64,000 nucleotides of DNA from JACSRF01 sp964504445 (GTDB lineage: Bacteria > Chloroflexota > Anaerolineae > Promineifilales > Promineifilaceae). Made by a program: the position numbers and the translations under genes. Shown in pieces: positions 56,417-64,000 of the stretch (its first letter is position 1; the number at the start of each line of letters is the position of its first letter). The notes under the pieces are model-generated. The model was given only the letters and a program-made list of their open reading frames with translations, was not told where the DNA came from and searched no databases. The stretch covers positions 1-64,000 of the forward strand of contig CAZDEO010000011.1 in NCBI GenBank assembly GCA_964504445.1. The letters are read 5' to 3'.

Positions 56417-57634
56417 TTACCGGTTGGCTTCTCCCGGTGCTACCCAGTTTTTTAGCCAGGCTTCCAGGTCTTCGGAGGTGTTTGCCACAACGGCCGTAAA
56501 TTGCGTGCCGGGGTAGTGTTGCTTAAACCACGCTTCGGTTAACACTTGCGGCCAATGATGGGGATTCACGGCCAAAACGTGGCGGTGCTCCAGATCGCCA
56601 ATACCTGCATCATCCGCCGAAAAGCCAATGGTGTACCGGCCGTCAAAACTGCCGCGGGCTGCGGCCAACATCCATTTCAAGTCCGCCGTGGGTGGCAGAA
56701 GCACATAGATGCGATGGTATAGTTCCCGGGGCGCGCCGGCGGGCACCATTTGCACTTCGCGCGCCACTTGCAGCAGGCGCAGCGCCAGCAACCGCGCACC
56801 GCCGTCCCCCACAAAGCGCACTTCATATAAGCCGTCTTGGGTAACGTTAAATTCATACCGCCAAAGCGTGCGCCCTTCATCAACCGTTTTGCCGCGCAGT
56901 TGCACGGCCGTATCTTCTCCATCAGGCTGCTGCACCAGCAAAGCCACAGCAGTATGGCTTCGGGTAGAAGAGACCAGGGCTTCAATTTCCTCACCGGGCT
57001 GTGGGCGCTCTTGCTCCAGGGCAATGTGCGTGTCCCCTGTGCCCACAATGTTTAGCAACCGCTTGTGGGGACCAATCGGGCGCAAATAGGCGTTGCGCCA
57101 AAAAATGGTTTGCTGCCGTTTGGGCAGGTTGGGGGCTGACCGAAGGTAAATGGTGATAATGCTGGCCTCGGAAACGGCCGTTACCCGTAGCGTCTCCCAA
57201 TGGCTGAGCGGTTGACTGGTTTTACTCCACACAATCAACGGGCTAAAGGGATCTAATCCGCCCGTAGGGTCAATGCCCACCTGCACATTGACGTCACTGG
57301 CTTCCAACTGGCTGGCTGGCGCCGTGTCCTCGCTAGACCATGCCTGGCCTTCCACAGTTAGCTCATACTCGTTTCCCACCGCCGCCGGAACCTGTTGCCA
57401 TACGCCGCCAACATGAGTGCCAAAAGGAGTACTCACCTGCTGCACCGGCTGCCCATCCAGCTTGAACAGGCTAAAGCCTGGCTGTTTGTGCTTCCAGTGC
57501 GGGTCACCTTCTTGCGCAGTTGCCCACCATGGCGCCCAGCCAACGGCCGTGCGCAGCTTGCCATCCCCCTGATGTTCAAAAACCGGTTCACCCAACTTAC
57601 CATTCAACAACAATTCAGTTCGTGCCATATTCAA
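56417..57634 (-). CDS. Hypothetical protein with beta-rich and C-terminal alpha/beta domains
   Basis: Not recognised. 405 residues without signal peptide or membrane helix. Residues 10-180 resemble a carbohydrate-binding-like beta sandwich (WETLRVTAVSEASIITIYLRS); the last 90 residues contain FSADDAGIGDLEHRHVLAVNP and look alpha/beta. No SD is visible before the ATG at 57634 and ATG 57628 is also possible. It converges on the FecR-like gene with 15 bp between stops. Confidence 0.6.
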   Translation of the reverse strand: MNMARTELLLNGKLGEPVFEHQGDGKLRTAVGWAPWWATAQEGDPHWKHKQPGFSLFKLDGQPVQQVSTPFGTHVGGVWQQVPAAVGNEYELTVEGQAWSSEDTAPASQLEASDVNVQVGIDPTGGLDPFSPLIVWSKTSQPLSHWETLRVTAVSEASIITIYLRSAPNLPKRQQTIFWRNAYLRPIGPHKRLLNIVGTGDTHIALEQERPQPGEEIEALVSSTRSHTAVALLVQQPDGEDTAVQLRGKTVDEGRTLWRYEFNVTQDGLYEVRFVGDGGARLLALRLLQVAREVQMVPAGAPRELYHRIYVLLPPTADLKWMLAAARGSFDGRYTIGFSADDAGIGDLEHRHVLAVNPHHWPQVLTEAWFKQHYPGTQFTAVVANTSEDLEAWLKNWVAPGEANR

Positions 57635-57698
57635 AAAAAATAGTTTGCTGGTTTGTTAGCCTGTCAAGGCCACGTTAACTAGCCAGCTAACCAACCAC

Positions 57699-58403
57699 CT
57701 AGTCAAACCCCAACCCCCGTTCCTTCAGCGAAACATACCGCTGATGTCCTATGATAACGTGGTCGAGTAAGGAAATATCCAACAGCTTGCCTGCCTGTAC
57801 AATTTGCCGGGTGACGTTCACATCTTCAGGGGATGGAGACGGATCGCCCGATGGATGATTGTGGGCCACAATAAAGGCTGCGGCATTTTCTTTAATGGCG
57901 GCCCGGAATAGCTCCCCGATACGAATAACCGAGGCGTTCAGGCTGCCCACGTAAATGGTAGGCGTTCCCAGTACGCCGTTACGCGTATCCAGCAAAATCA
58001 ACCGTAAATGCTCCTGCTCCAAAAACATCATTTCCGACATCAGTAAATTAGCCGCATCAGCCGGAGAAGTTACACGCGCTTTTTCCTGAGGCGCGCTGGC
58101 CATGAGTCGCCGCCCAATTTCCAGCGCAGCTTTGATTTCAACTGCCTTTGCCGGGCCTACCCCTTTTACCTGAGTCAATTCAGCGATATTTGCCCGCGCC
58201 AGACCCGGTAAATCACGAAATTCGCTCAGCAAACGCTCGGCCAACCTGAGTACATTTTCCCCTCCCACCCCTGTACGTAGAATAATGGCCAACAATTCGG
58301 CCGTAGAAACCGCCTGGGCGCCTACCTGCATCAAGCGCTCGCGGGGACGATTTTCTTCGGCCATATCGCGAATCATAGGCACATAAGCCACTGTTTCCTT
58401 CAT
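57699..58403 (-). CDS. radC: RadC-family JAB/JAMM domain protein
   Basis: A 234-residue protein. N-terminal helix-hairpin-helix region (QVKGVGPAKAVEIKAALEIGRR) followed by a JAMM metalloprotease-like domain with the zinc motif AHNHPSGDPSPSPED. Named for DNA repair, but its role is uncertain in most bacteria. GGAGGAGG precedes the ATG at 58403; a 17-residue extension was rejected. Confidence 0.92.
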   Translation of the reverse strand: MKETVAYVPMIRDMAEENRPRERLMQVGAQAVSTAELLAIILRTGVGGENVLRLAERLLSEFRDLPGLARANIAELTQVKGVGPAKAVEIKAALEIGRRLMASAPQEKARVTSPADAANLLMSEMMFLEQEHLRLILLDTRNGVLGTPTIYVGSLNASVIRIGELFRAAIKENAAAFIVAHNHPSGDPSPSPEDVNVTRQIVQAGKLLDISLLDHVIIGHQRYVSLKERGLGFD

Positions 58404-58428
58404 GCAGAATCCTCCTCCGAAAATGTAG

Positions 58429-58467
58429 CGCCAGCATCTTGCTGGCGTCGCCACCTAGAAGATGGCG
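58429..58467. repeat. Adjacent short hairpins upstream of radC (REP-like)
   Basis: CGCCAGCA (58429-58436) pairs with TGCTGGCG (58440-58447); next to it CGCCA and TGGCG (58449-58467) form a second hairpin. Together they look like a REP-type palindromic unit. Confidence 0.45.
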
Positions 58468-58595
58468 CTCCGTTTTCATTTATGGTGGTCAGCGGCAGCC
58501 GGTGAAGTCTCCTTGAAAACAGCCTGAGTACGGTGGTAGAGATAGAGAAGTCAACACCCCTCTATCTCTGGACTCTGACGTTAGCTTTCGCGCAA

Positions 58596-58772
58596 TTACG
58601 CGGCGGATTTAATCAATACGGCAAATTCTTCCCACTCTTCAGCTGTCAAATGCAGAGTAACCCCGCCCAGCTCAATGTGATACACGGCATCATCATCTTC
58701 CATGCTGCGCCAGACGGCGAAGTTATCGGTTTCAGCCAAAATGTCATCTGTGTCGTTATGATTTTCGTTCAT
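58596..58772 (-). CDS. Small acidic protein, 58 residues
   Basis: Starts MNENHNDTDDILAETDNF and ends EEWEEFAVLIKSAA. AGGAG six bases before the ATG and an uninterrupted frame support translation. It is acidic, without Cys or membrane segments; the middle (YHIELGGVTLHLT) looks like a beta hairpin followed by a helix. Function unknown; it lies between pnp and radC on the same strand. Confidence 0.65.
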   Translation of the reverse strand: MNENHNDTDDILAETDNFAVWRSMEDDDAVYHIELGGVTLHLTAEEWEEFAVLIKSAA

Positions 58773-58846
58773 TCAATTCTCCTTTTAGAATGTTTATGGC
58801 CAATAGCTGTAGGCTGTAATTATATGGCACATTTCAAAGACAAAAC

Positions 58847-58882
58847 AAAAAGCCCCTGCCCGCATTCGGGCAAGAGCTTTTT
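58847..58882 (-). terminator. Intrinsic terminator of pnp
   Basis: On the minus strand the stem pairs CTCTTGCCCG with CGGGCAGGGG and is followed by a T-rich tail (TTTTTGTTTTGT). It lies 25 bp after the pnp stop. The best intrinsic terminator in the window. Confidence 0.85.
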
Positions 58883-58907
58883 GCTGTTTGTAGCCAGGGG
58901 CTAATGC

Positions 58908-61118
58908 TTAGCGACCCCGTCGATCACGGCCACCGCGCCCGCCTCGGTCGCCACCGCGCCGGTCACGGCCGCCACCGCTGCGGCTGCCCCGACCACCGGA
59001 ATCTTGCTCCATGGCTTCTTCCAGGGTCCAGCCTTCGATGACGGCACGACGGGAAAGACGCACTTTGCCTTCAGGGTCAACGGCCGTTACCATCACCATC
59101 ACCTCATCCCCAATTTGCAGCGCATCCTCTATGCGATTCAACCGATCTGGAGAAATCTGCGAGATGTGAACCATGCCATCGGTGCCGGGGATAATTTCCA
59201 CAAAGGCGCCAAAATCAGTAATGCGAACTACCTTGCCCGTGTAAATTTTGCCCGGCTCCGGCCCGGCCGCCAGGATATTAATCATTTCCACGGCCTCATC
59301 CGCTTTCGGGCCGTCCACACCGGCTACAAAGACAGTGCCATCTTCTTTGATGTCAATAGACACGTCATATGTTTCTTCCAGATTGCGGATGGTTGCGCCA
59401 CCCTTGCCGATAATCGCCCCAATTTTGTCCGGGTCAATTTTCAGGGAGGTCATACGCGGCGCATTGGGGTTCAATTCAGCACGCGGTGCAGGAATGGTTT
59501 GCAGCATGGATTCTAGAATCTCCAGGCGGCCAACACGAGCCTGTTCCAGGGCCTGAGCCATCAACTCGCGCGACAGGCCGCCAATTTTGATGTCCATTTG
59601 CAATGCCGTAATCCCTTCGCTGGTTCCCGCAACCTTGAAGTCCATGTCTCCCAAATGATCTTCCATGCCCTGAATGTCGGTGAGAATGGCATAATTGCTG
59701 CCATCAGACACCAACCCCATGGCTACCCCGGCTACCGGGCGTTTGATAGGGACGCCGCAGTCCATCAGGGCCAGGGTGGAGGCGCAAACGCTAGCCTGGC
59801 TAGTGCTGCCATTAGATGAAAGCACCTCAGACACCACGCGGATGGCGTAAGGAAATTCTTCTTCGCTGGGAATCATGGGGCGCAGGGCGTTGCCCGCCAG
59901 CGCGCCATGCCCAATCTCCCGCCGTTTGGGGCCGCGCAGGGGCCAGGTTTCGCCGGTAGAAAAGGGCGGGAAGTTGTAGTGGTGCATGTAGCGTTCGGTT
60001 TCTTCGGGTGAAAGGCCATCCAGCTTTTGCGCTTCGCGGGGTGTGCCCAAGGCAACAATGGACAAGACCTGGGTTTGACCGCGGCGGAACAGGCCAGAAC
60101 CATGGGCTTTGGGGCTAAGACCAACTTCCGAAGATAACGGCCGTATCGTAGTGTAATTCCGCCCATCAGGACGCACGCCCTCATGCAAAATCCGGCTGCG
60201 GATAATGGTTTTTAGCTCATAGGCAAAAATTTCCCGCACCGCTTTGGGGTCTACCGGCGGATCTTCTTCCATAAAGCTGTTGACAATTTCCTCCCGCAGT
60301 ACGTCTACAGCTTCATTGCGGTCTTGGCGATCCGGATTTGCAACCACGACCTCACGCAGCCGGCTGCCAAGCCGTTCCTTTACGCGCACCATCAGGTCCT
60401 CATTCATTTTAGCCAGGCTCACCTCAAATTTTGGCTTACCGACCGCGGCGCGCATTTCCTCTTGCACATCGATCAGAGGTTGAATGGCTTTGTGCCCCAC
60501 TTCCAGGCCTTCAATTACCAATTCTTCTGGTGCTTCATTCGCGCCAGCCTCCACCATAATGATGGCTTCGCGCGTGCCCGCCAGGCGCAAGTCCAGGCTG
60601 CTATTTTCCATTTCTGCCGTTGTCGGATCAATGACAAATTCGCCATCAATATAACCAACCCGCACCGCACCTACTGGTCCATTCCAGGGTATGTCGGAAA
60701 TGGTCAGGGCGGCGCTAGCAGCATTTACCGCCATAATGTCCAGGTGGTGCACACTGTCCGCAGAAAGGGTCGTAACAATAACCTGCACTTCGTTACGCAT
60801 GCCATCTGGGAAGAGGGGGCGCAACGGCCGATCCGTAAGCCGCGCCGTGAGGATAGCATCCGTTGTGGGGCGGCCTTCCCGGCGGAAGAAGCCCCCCGGA
60901 ATGCGACCCGCAGCGTACATTTTTTCTTCGTAATCCACGCTCAGGGGAAAGAAATCTAGCCCTTCGCGAATGTTTTTAGACATGGTAGCTGTGGCTAGCA
61001 GCAGGCTGTCTCCCGTGCGAATCGTCACGGCGCCACCGGCCTGTTCGGCCAATTTGCCAGTAGCAAAGGTGACCGTTTTCGTGCCAACTGTGGTTGAAAA
61101 AGTGTGTTCAGGATTCAT
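58908..61118 (-). CDS. pnp: Polyribonucleotide nucleotidyltransferase (PNPase)
   Basis: A 736-residue 3'-5' phosphorolytic RNase of the degradosome. Two RNase PH domains, a KH domain (KIGAIIGKGGATIRNLEE, about residues 560-577) and an S1 domain (GKVVRITDFGAFVEIIPGTD) are in the usual order. The last 30 residues are an Arg/Gly-rich tail (GGRDRRGGDRGGRGGRDR), longer than usual, likely binding RNA. GGAGAAC precedes the ATG. It follows rpsO, the classical arrangement. Confidence 0.97.
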   Translation of the reverse strand: MNPEHTFSTTVGTKTVTFATGKLAEQAGGAVTIRTGDSLLLATATMSKNIREGLDFFPLSVDYEEKMYAAGRIPGGFFRREGRPTTDAILTARLTDRPLRPLFPDGMRNEVQVIVTTLSADSVHHLDIMAVNAASAALTISDIPWNGPVGAVRVGYIDGEFVIDPTTAEMENSSLDLRLAGTREAIIMVEAGANEAPEELVIEGLEVGHKAIQPLIDVQEEMRAAVGKPKFEVSLAKMNEDLMVRVKERLGSRLREVVVANPDRQDRNEAVDVLREEIVNSFMEEDPPVDPKAVREIFAYELKTIIRSRILHEGVRPDGRNYTTIRPLSSEVGLSPKAHGSGLFRRGQTQVLSIVALGTPREAQKLDGLSPEETERYMHHYNFPPFSTGETWPLRGPKRREIGHGALAGNALRPMIPSEEEFPYAIRVVSEVLSSNGSTSQASVCASTLALMDCGVPIKRPVAGVAMGLVSDGSNYAILTDIQGMEDHLGDMDFKVAGTSEGITALQMDIKIGGLSRELMAQALEQARVGRLEILESMLQTIPAPRAELNPNAPRMTSLKIDPDKIGAIIGKGGATIRNLEETYDVSIDIKEDGTVFVAGVDGPKADEAVEMINILAAGPEPGKIYTGKVVRITDFGAFVEIIPGTDGMVHISQISPDRLNRIEDALQIGDEVMVMVTAVDPEGKVRLSRRAVIEGWTLEEAMEQDSGGRGSRSGGGRDRRGGDRGGRGGRDRRGR

Positions 61119-61334
61119 CTAAGTTCTCCAAAATATCCAAATTTGCTCGCTGCATACAGAGGAATTCTGCAACGACAGCTTTTTGCCGTACAGAATCTGT
61201 TTTCAGGGTATACAATTGAGCAATGTAATTTGGGGCAAATGGGGGTTAGGGACTGGGAACTAACTCATAAGCAATTGTGTTGATTATGGGGCAATTCCCA
61301 ATTCCTAAGCCAACCTTGCCCCGCCGATAAAAAG

Positions 61335-61377
61335 CGGCGAGTAGATGTTGCCTGCTGGGCAAACCATCTACTCGCCG
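61335..61377 (-). terminator. Terminator of rpsO
   Basis: Arms CGGCGAGTAGATG (61335-61347) and CATCTACTCGCCG (61365-61377) form a perfect 13-bp stem, followed on the minus strand by CTTTTTAT. It sits 12 bp after the rpsO stop and separates rpsO from pnp. Confidence 0.8.
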
Positions 61378-61389
61378 TCTTATTGCTTC

Positions 61390-61659
61390 TTAACGACGCA
61401 GCCCCAAACGCTGAATAAGCTCACGGTAGCGTTCGGGATCTTTTTTGCGCAGATAGCGCAGCATGCGGCGGCGCTTACCCACAAGTTTGAGCAGCCCACG
61501 GCGGGAGCTTTCATCGTGTTTGTGCATGCGCAAATGCTCTTGCAGCTGGTTGATGCGCCGGTCGAAAATGGCAATTTGTACCTCTGGTGACCCGGTGTCA
61601 CCTTCTGCCTGGCCAAATTCTTTAATTAATTCGGCTTTTTCTGCCTGTTCTAATGGCAT
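61390..61659 (-). CDS. rpsO: 30S ribosomal protein S15
   Basis: An 89-residue S15, which binds the central domain of 16S rRNA. EFGQAEGDTGSPEVQIA, LQEHLRMHKHDESSRRGLL and KRRRMLRYLRKKDPERY are conserved S15 segments. TTGGAGGATTAACACC precedes the ATG. A strong promoter lies 80 bp upstream. pnp follows after a terminator. Confidence 0.98.
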   Translation of the reverse strand: MPLEQAEKAELIKEFGQAEGDTGSPEVQIAIFDRRINQLQEHLRMHKHDESSRRGLLKLVGKRRRMLRYLRKKDPERYRELIQRLGLRR

Positions 61660-61739
61660 GGTGTTAATCCTCCAATTCGGTAAATGATTTGCCAGTAAAC
61701 CGCCGTGCCGAGGACGTCGTGAATACTAGCCAGCGCATG

Positions 61740-61768
61740 ATTATATCTCGGCCCCCTGGTTTTGCCAA
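61740..61768 (-). promoter_or_regulatory. Strong promoter of rpsO
   Basis: On the minus strand TTGGCA (61763-61768) and TATAAT (61740-61745) are separated by exactly 17 bp. The -35 falls in the loop and arm of the glpD terminator hairpin. Confidence 0.7.
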
Positions 61769-61778
61769 AACCAGGGGG
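61752..61778. terminator. Hairpin between glpD and rpsO
   Basis: Perfect 12-bp arms CCCCCTGGTTTT (61752-61763) and AAAACCAGGGGG (61767-61778), 3-base loop. It lies 17 bp past the glpD stop and overlaps the rpsO promoter. Confidence 0.6.
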
Positions 61779-61794
61779 TTTACTTAGGTGAGAT

Positions 61795-63549
61795 TTATGC
61801 TGGAGCGTTGTTTTTGCGCCAGAGGAATAGGCCAATAAGGGCTGCAACCCCCAGGCTGAGGGCAACGGCCGTTTTCTTGTTGGGGTGTTGTGTTGGGGGT
61901 GGGGCCGGCACGGCCGTTTCCCCTCCTATCTGCTCCTGCGCCGCCATGAGCTCCCGCCAGTCGGGAATAGTTTCTCTTTCGGGTAAGCTGTACGCCTGGG
62001 CGATCAGCGTCCTGTACGCAGCTTCCTCTGTGCGCCAACGGCCGTCATCCCAGCCTAACTCCCCCTGGCAAATGTGGCGAATGCGGGGCAGCAGCGCCGC
62101 CGCGCCATGGGGCAGCAGCAGCCCCAGCCGCGTACGCCGCAGCAGCAAATCATCTAGGTGGACCACACCCTCCGCACGAGCTGCCCAGCGCAGTTCCGCC
62201 CACAGCGTTTTTGTGCCCGGAATCAGCGCCAGTTCACCAGCTTCAGCCGCCGTCACCAGCTCTGGGGCATGAGCGCCATACCGCCCAAGCAGGCGTCGCC
62301 AATCCCCCTTGCTCAGACCCTCCTGGGGCGCATCCAGCGTCACGGTATTCAACACCGGGGCATCTTCGTCAATTTTGGGCACGTCAGGCAAGTATTCGCG
62401 CACTGCTTTGAGGGCATCCAGGGCTATCAGGCGAAAGGTGGTCAGCTTACCGCCGGTGACTGTGAGCAGCCCCTGCTCTTCCCACACCACATGGTCGCGG
62501 GACTCTTCCGAAGGGTCTTCTTTGCCACTGCCAATGACGGGACGTACACCGGCAAAGCTCGATACCACGTCATCCAGGGTAATGTTGAGGGTGGGGAAGT
62601 GGAATTGCACGGCCGTCATCAGGTAAGCGACTTCTTTGGGCGAGATGCCTGGCTCGTCGTCCAAGTCACCCTGGTGATCTACGTCGGTAGTGCCCACCAG
62701 GGTAATGCCTTCCCAGGGAAAGATCATGACGGGGCGCTGGTCAAGCGGGTGCAAAAAGCTGACAGCCTGAGCGACGGGCAAACGCCAACTGGGGAAAACA
62801 AGATGGCTGCCGCGCAACGGCCGTATCTTTTTCTCGCCGTCCACCTGCTCCCGCAGCCTGTCAGCCCACGCGCCGGTAGCGTTGATGACTGCCCTGGCAA
62901 AAACGTCTGTCTGGCGGCCTGTTTCCACGTCTTGCAGGGTAAGGCCATGGACACGGCCGTTTTCATCCCGCAGCACCCCTTTTGCCGCCACATAATTCAA
63001 AGCCACACCCCCATCAGTCACCGCTTCCTCAATGACCCGCAGCACCAGCCGGGCATCATCCGTCTGCGCATCCCCATACCTAAAGCCCCCCTTCAGCCCC
63101 ACTTCCTTCAAATGGGGGGCCAACATTCGAAAATCTACGTTGTCATAATAGCGATGTCCCCAGCGCAGCGCCAGCAAATCATACACCGTTAGCCCGGCGC
63201 GGTAGACAAAACGCCCCACCTTGTCCCCTTCATAAGAAGCCAGCAAAAAGCCCAATGGGTCAATAAGCCCCGGTCCCTCTGCCAACAAGGTCTCCCGCTC
63301 TTGTACAGAGGCCAGGGTTAGTCCCAGCTTGCCTTCTTTAAGATAGCGCAGGCCCCCATGCACCAATTTGGAAGAGCGGCTGGATGTGCCCCAGGCGAAA
63401 TCCCGCTGCTCTACCAGCAAACAGCGCAGCCCCAGGCGCACTGCCTCGCGCAGAATGCCCGCACCAGTGATACCGCCACCCACAATGAGTACGTCCCAAT
63501 CTTGGGCCAGGTTTTGCCAGATTTCGTTACGCCAGTTTTGTGTCCACAT
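61795..63549 (-). CDS. glpD: Glycerol-3-phosphate dehydrogenase (FAD-dependent)
   Basis: A 584-residue flavoprotein oxidising glycerol 3-phosphate to dihydroxyacetone phosphate and feeding electrons to quinones. The FAD-binding GGGITGAGILREAVRLG (about residues 25-41) and SKLVHGGLRYLK are GlpD hallmarks; the C-terminal helical domain is complete. An extra C-terminal membrane helix (AVALSLGVAALIGLFLW) is not standard and would anchor it. GGAGGCAACC sets the ATG at 63549. The next gene upstream is an FAD-linked oxidase. Confidence 0.94.
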   Translation of the reverse strand: MWTQNWRNEIWQNLAQDWDVLIVGGGITGAGILREAVRLGLRCLLVEQRDFAWGTSSRSSKLVHGGLRYLKEGKLGLTLASVQERETLLAEGPGLIDPLGFLLASYEGDKVGRFVYRAGLTVYDLLALRWGHRYYDNVDFRMLAPHLKEVGLKGGFRYGDAQTDDARLVLRVIEEAVTDGGVALNYVAAKGVLRDENGRVHGLTLQDVETGRQTDVFARAVINATGAWADRLREQVDGEKKIRPLRGSHLVFPSWRLPVAQAVSFLHPLDQRPVMIFPWEGITLVGTTDVDHQGDLDDEPGISPKEVAYLMTAVQFHFPTLNITLDDVVSSFAGVRPVIGSGKEDPSEESRDHVVWEEQGLLTVTGGKLTTFRLIALDALKAVREYLPDVPKIDEDAPVLNTVTLDAPQEGLSKGDWRRLLGRYGAHAPELVTAAEAGELALIPGTKTLWAELRWAARAEGVVHLDDLLLRRTRLGLLLPHGAAALLPRIRHICQGELGWDDGRWRTEEAAYRTLIAQAYSLPERETIPDWRELMAAQEQIGGETAVPAPPPTQHPNKKTAVALSLGVAALIGLFLWRKNNAPA

Positions 63550-63622
63550 GGTTGCCTCCAATTTAGATTTTCCGGGGAGCGAGACGATCACCCTTGCTTC
63601 CCAGCACCTTTGACACCGGCAT

Positions 63623-64000
63623 TTACAATAGCTTCCCCGGATTCATAATCCGCTGAGGGTCGAAGCGGCGAAAGACGTCGCTCAGGGCAGCCATGCCTAA
63701 CTCGCCCTTTTCGGCGGGCAGGTAAGGGACATGGTCGGTGCCGACGCCGTGCTGGTGGCTGATGGTGCCCTGATGGGCGACGATGGCGCGACTGGCGGCG
63801 GCCTTCATTTGCTGCCAGCGGTGCAGGGTTTCGTCGGGATCAGGGGTCAGGCGGAAAAGGTAGGTGGTGTAAATGCTGGCCCCAGTGCTGTACATGTGGG
63901 AGAGATGGGTGAAGATGTGGACGCGTTCGTTCCAGGGTTCTAGGGCGGGGCGCAGGCTGTTTTCGATGGCTTCGAGAGTGGCGGGCACGTTTTCCCAGGG
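63623..64000 (-). CDS. FAD-linked oxidase, C-terminal part (partial; runs off the window)
   Basis: The final 125 or so residues of a GlcD/alkylglycerone-phosphate-synthase-like flavoprotein; the frame is open to the window end. HQHGVGTDHVPYLPAEKG is the C-terminal substrate-binding signature and FDPQRIMNPGKLL the usual end. The neighbour glpD suggests glycerol-phosphate or ether-lipid-related metabolism. Confidence 0.85.
   Translation of the reverse strand, partial: PWENVPATLEAIENSLRPALEPWNERVHIFTHLSHMYSTGASIYTTYLFRLTPDPDETLHRWQQMKAAASRAIVAHQGTISHQHGVGTDHVPYLPAEKGELGMAALSDVFRRFDPQRIMNPGKLL

Larger units (their letters stand above)
171..62960. repeat. Highly iterated palindrome ACGGCCGT, about 110 copies across the window
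   Basis: The octamer ACGGCCGT, usually extended to AACGGCCGTT, recurs roughly every 600 bp from 171 to 62960. I counted about 110 copies by eye; a random 8-mer should occur about once in 64 kb. Most copies are inside genes, in all three frames, giving Thr-Ala-Val, Asn-Gly-Arg or Arg-Pro, which explains why these tripeptides recur in unrelated proteins. Three copies lie 15 bp apart at about 8495-8532. No exact copy lies between about 36.8 and 40.3 kb. It behaves like the HIP1 palindrome of cyanobacteria; its role here is unknown. Confidence 0.9.

Noticed and set aside
171..62960. ACGGCCGT copies as transposon ends or promoter elements
   Set aside because: They lie mainly inside conserved genes in every frame, without flanking duplications or a fixed distance to starts.
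1..64000. tRNA, rRNA or insertion sequences
   Set aside because: I looked for T-loop signatures, rRNA-like blocks and transposase motifs and saw none.

Overview
The window reads as chromosomal DNA of a Chloroflexota bacterium, most likely an Anaerolineae-like filamentous lineage. This is inferred from gene content and style: lipoproteins with long Thr/Pro linkers, TolB-like propellers, an Flp-type pilin, PA14/SH3 surface proteins and a CarH-like B12 photoreceptor. No rRNA, tRNA, phage or insertion-sequence genes were found. Most genes carry Shine-Dalgarno sites and the window is densely coding on both strands.

The most striking system lies at 37014-41932. It is a complete diversity-generating retroelement (DGR): a DGR-type reverse transcriptase (IGNLTSQ and YVDD motifs), a 76-bp template repeat (TR, 38271-38346), an Avd-like accessory protein, and a 993-residue target protein. 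The target has two N-terminal membrane helices, a NACHT NTPase module and a C-terminal FGE-sulfatase/C-type-lectin-fold domain. Its last codons form the variable repeat (VR, 38969-39044). TR and VR differ at 12 of 76 positions, and all 12 are adenines in the TR, the hallmark of mutagenic retrohoming. The target would be a membrane-anchored NTPase sensor with a hypervariable binding surface. The reverse transcriptase is encoded convergently to the TR, avd and target.

The second window-wide signal is the palindrome ACGGCCGT (often AACGGCCGTT). It occurs about 110 times by eye, against about one expected by chance. It lies mostly inside genes, in every reading frame (Thr-Ala-Val, Asn-Gly-Arg, Arg-Pro). 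It resembles the cyanobacterial HIP1 phenomenon. The longest stretch without it (about 36.8-40.3 kb) is the DGR.

Layout: 0-8 kb polyphosphate kinase 2, TerC, a zinc-ribbon membrane protein, an Flp pilin, a thioredoxin-like protein, ADP-ribosylglycohydrolase, metallophosphoesterase, response regulator and DegV. 8-14 kb two heavy-metal P-type ATPases (CPC and SPC types) flanking a sulfotransferase-like gene. 13.7-18.7 kb LCP ligase, propeller lipoprotein and CarH-like regulator. 18.7-25.2 kb FGGY kinase, sphingosine-phosphate-lyase-like enzyme, two M20 peptidases and a GNAT enzyme. 25.3-28.8 kb regulator/PLDc_N/ABC ATPase/ABC permease operon with a YhfC-permease fusion. 29-37 kb gamma-glutamyltransferase, MsrA, Map, propeller protein and YchF. 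37-42 kb DGR. 42-57.6 kb SH3 lipoprotein, clostripain, PA14 protein, histidine kinase, CPBP protease, RNase H-like exonuclease, esterase, acylphosphatase and FecR-like protein. 57.7-64 kb RadC, a small acidic protein, PNPase, S15, GlpD and the end of an FAD-linked oxidase.

Other notable items are an 88-bp palindromic element present twice in opposite orientation, several near-perfect inverted repeats acting as terminators or operators, candidate leaderless genes, and an rpsO promoter embedded in the glpD terminator.
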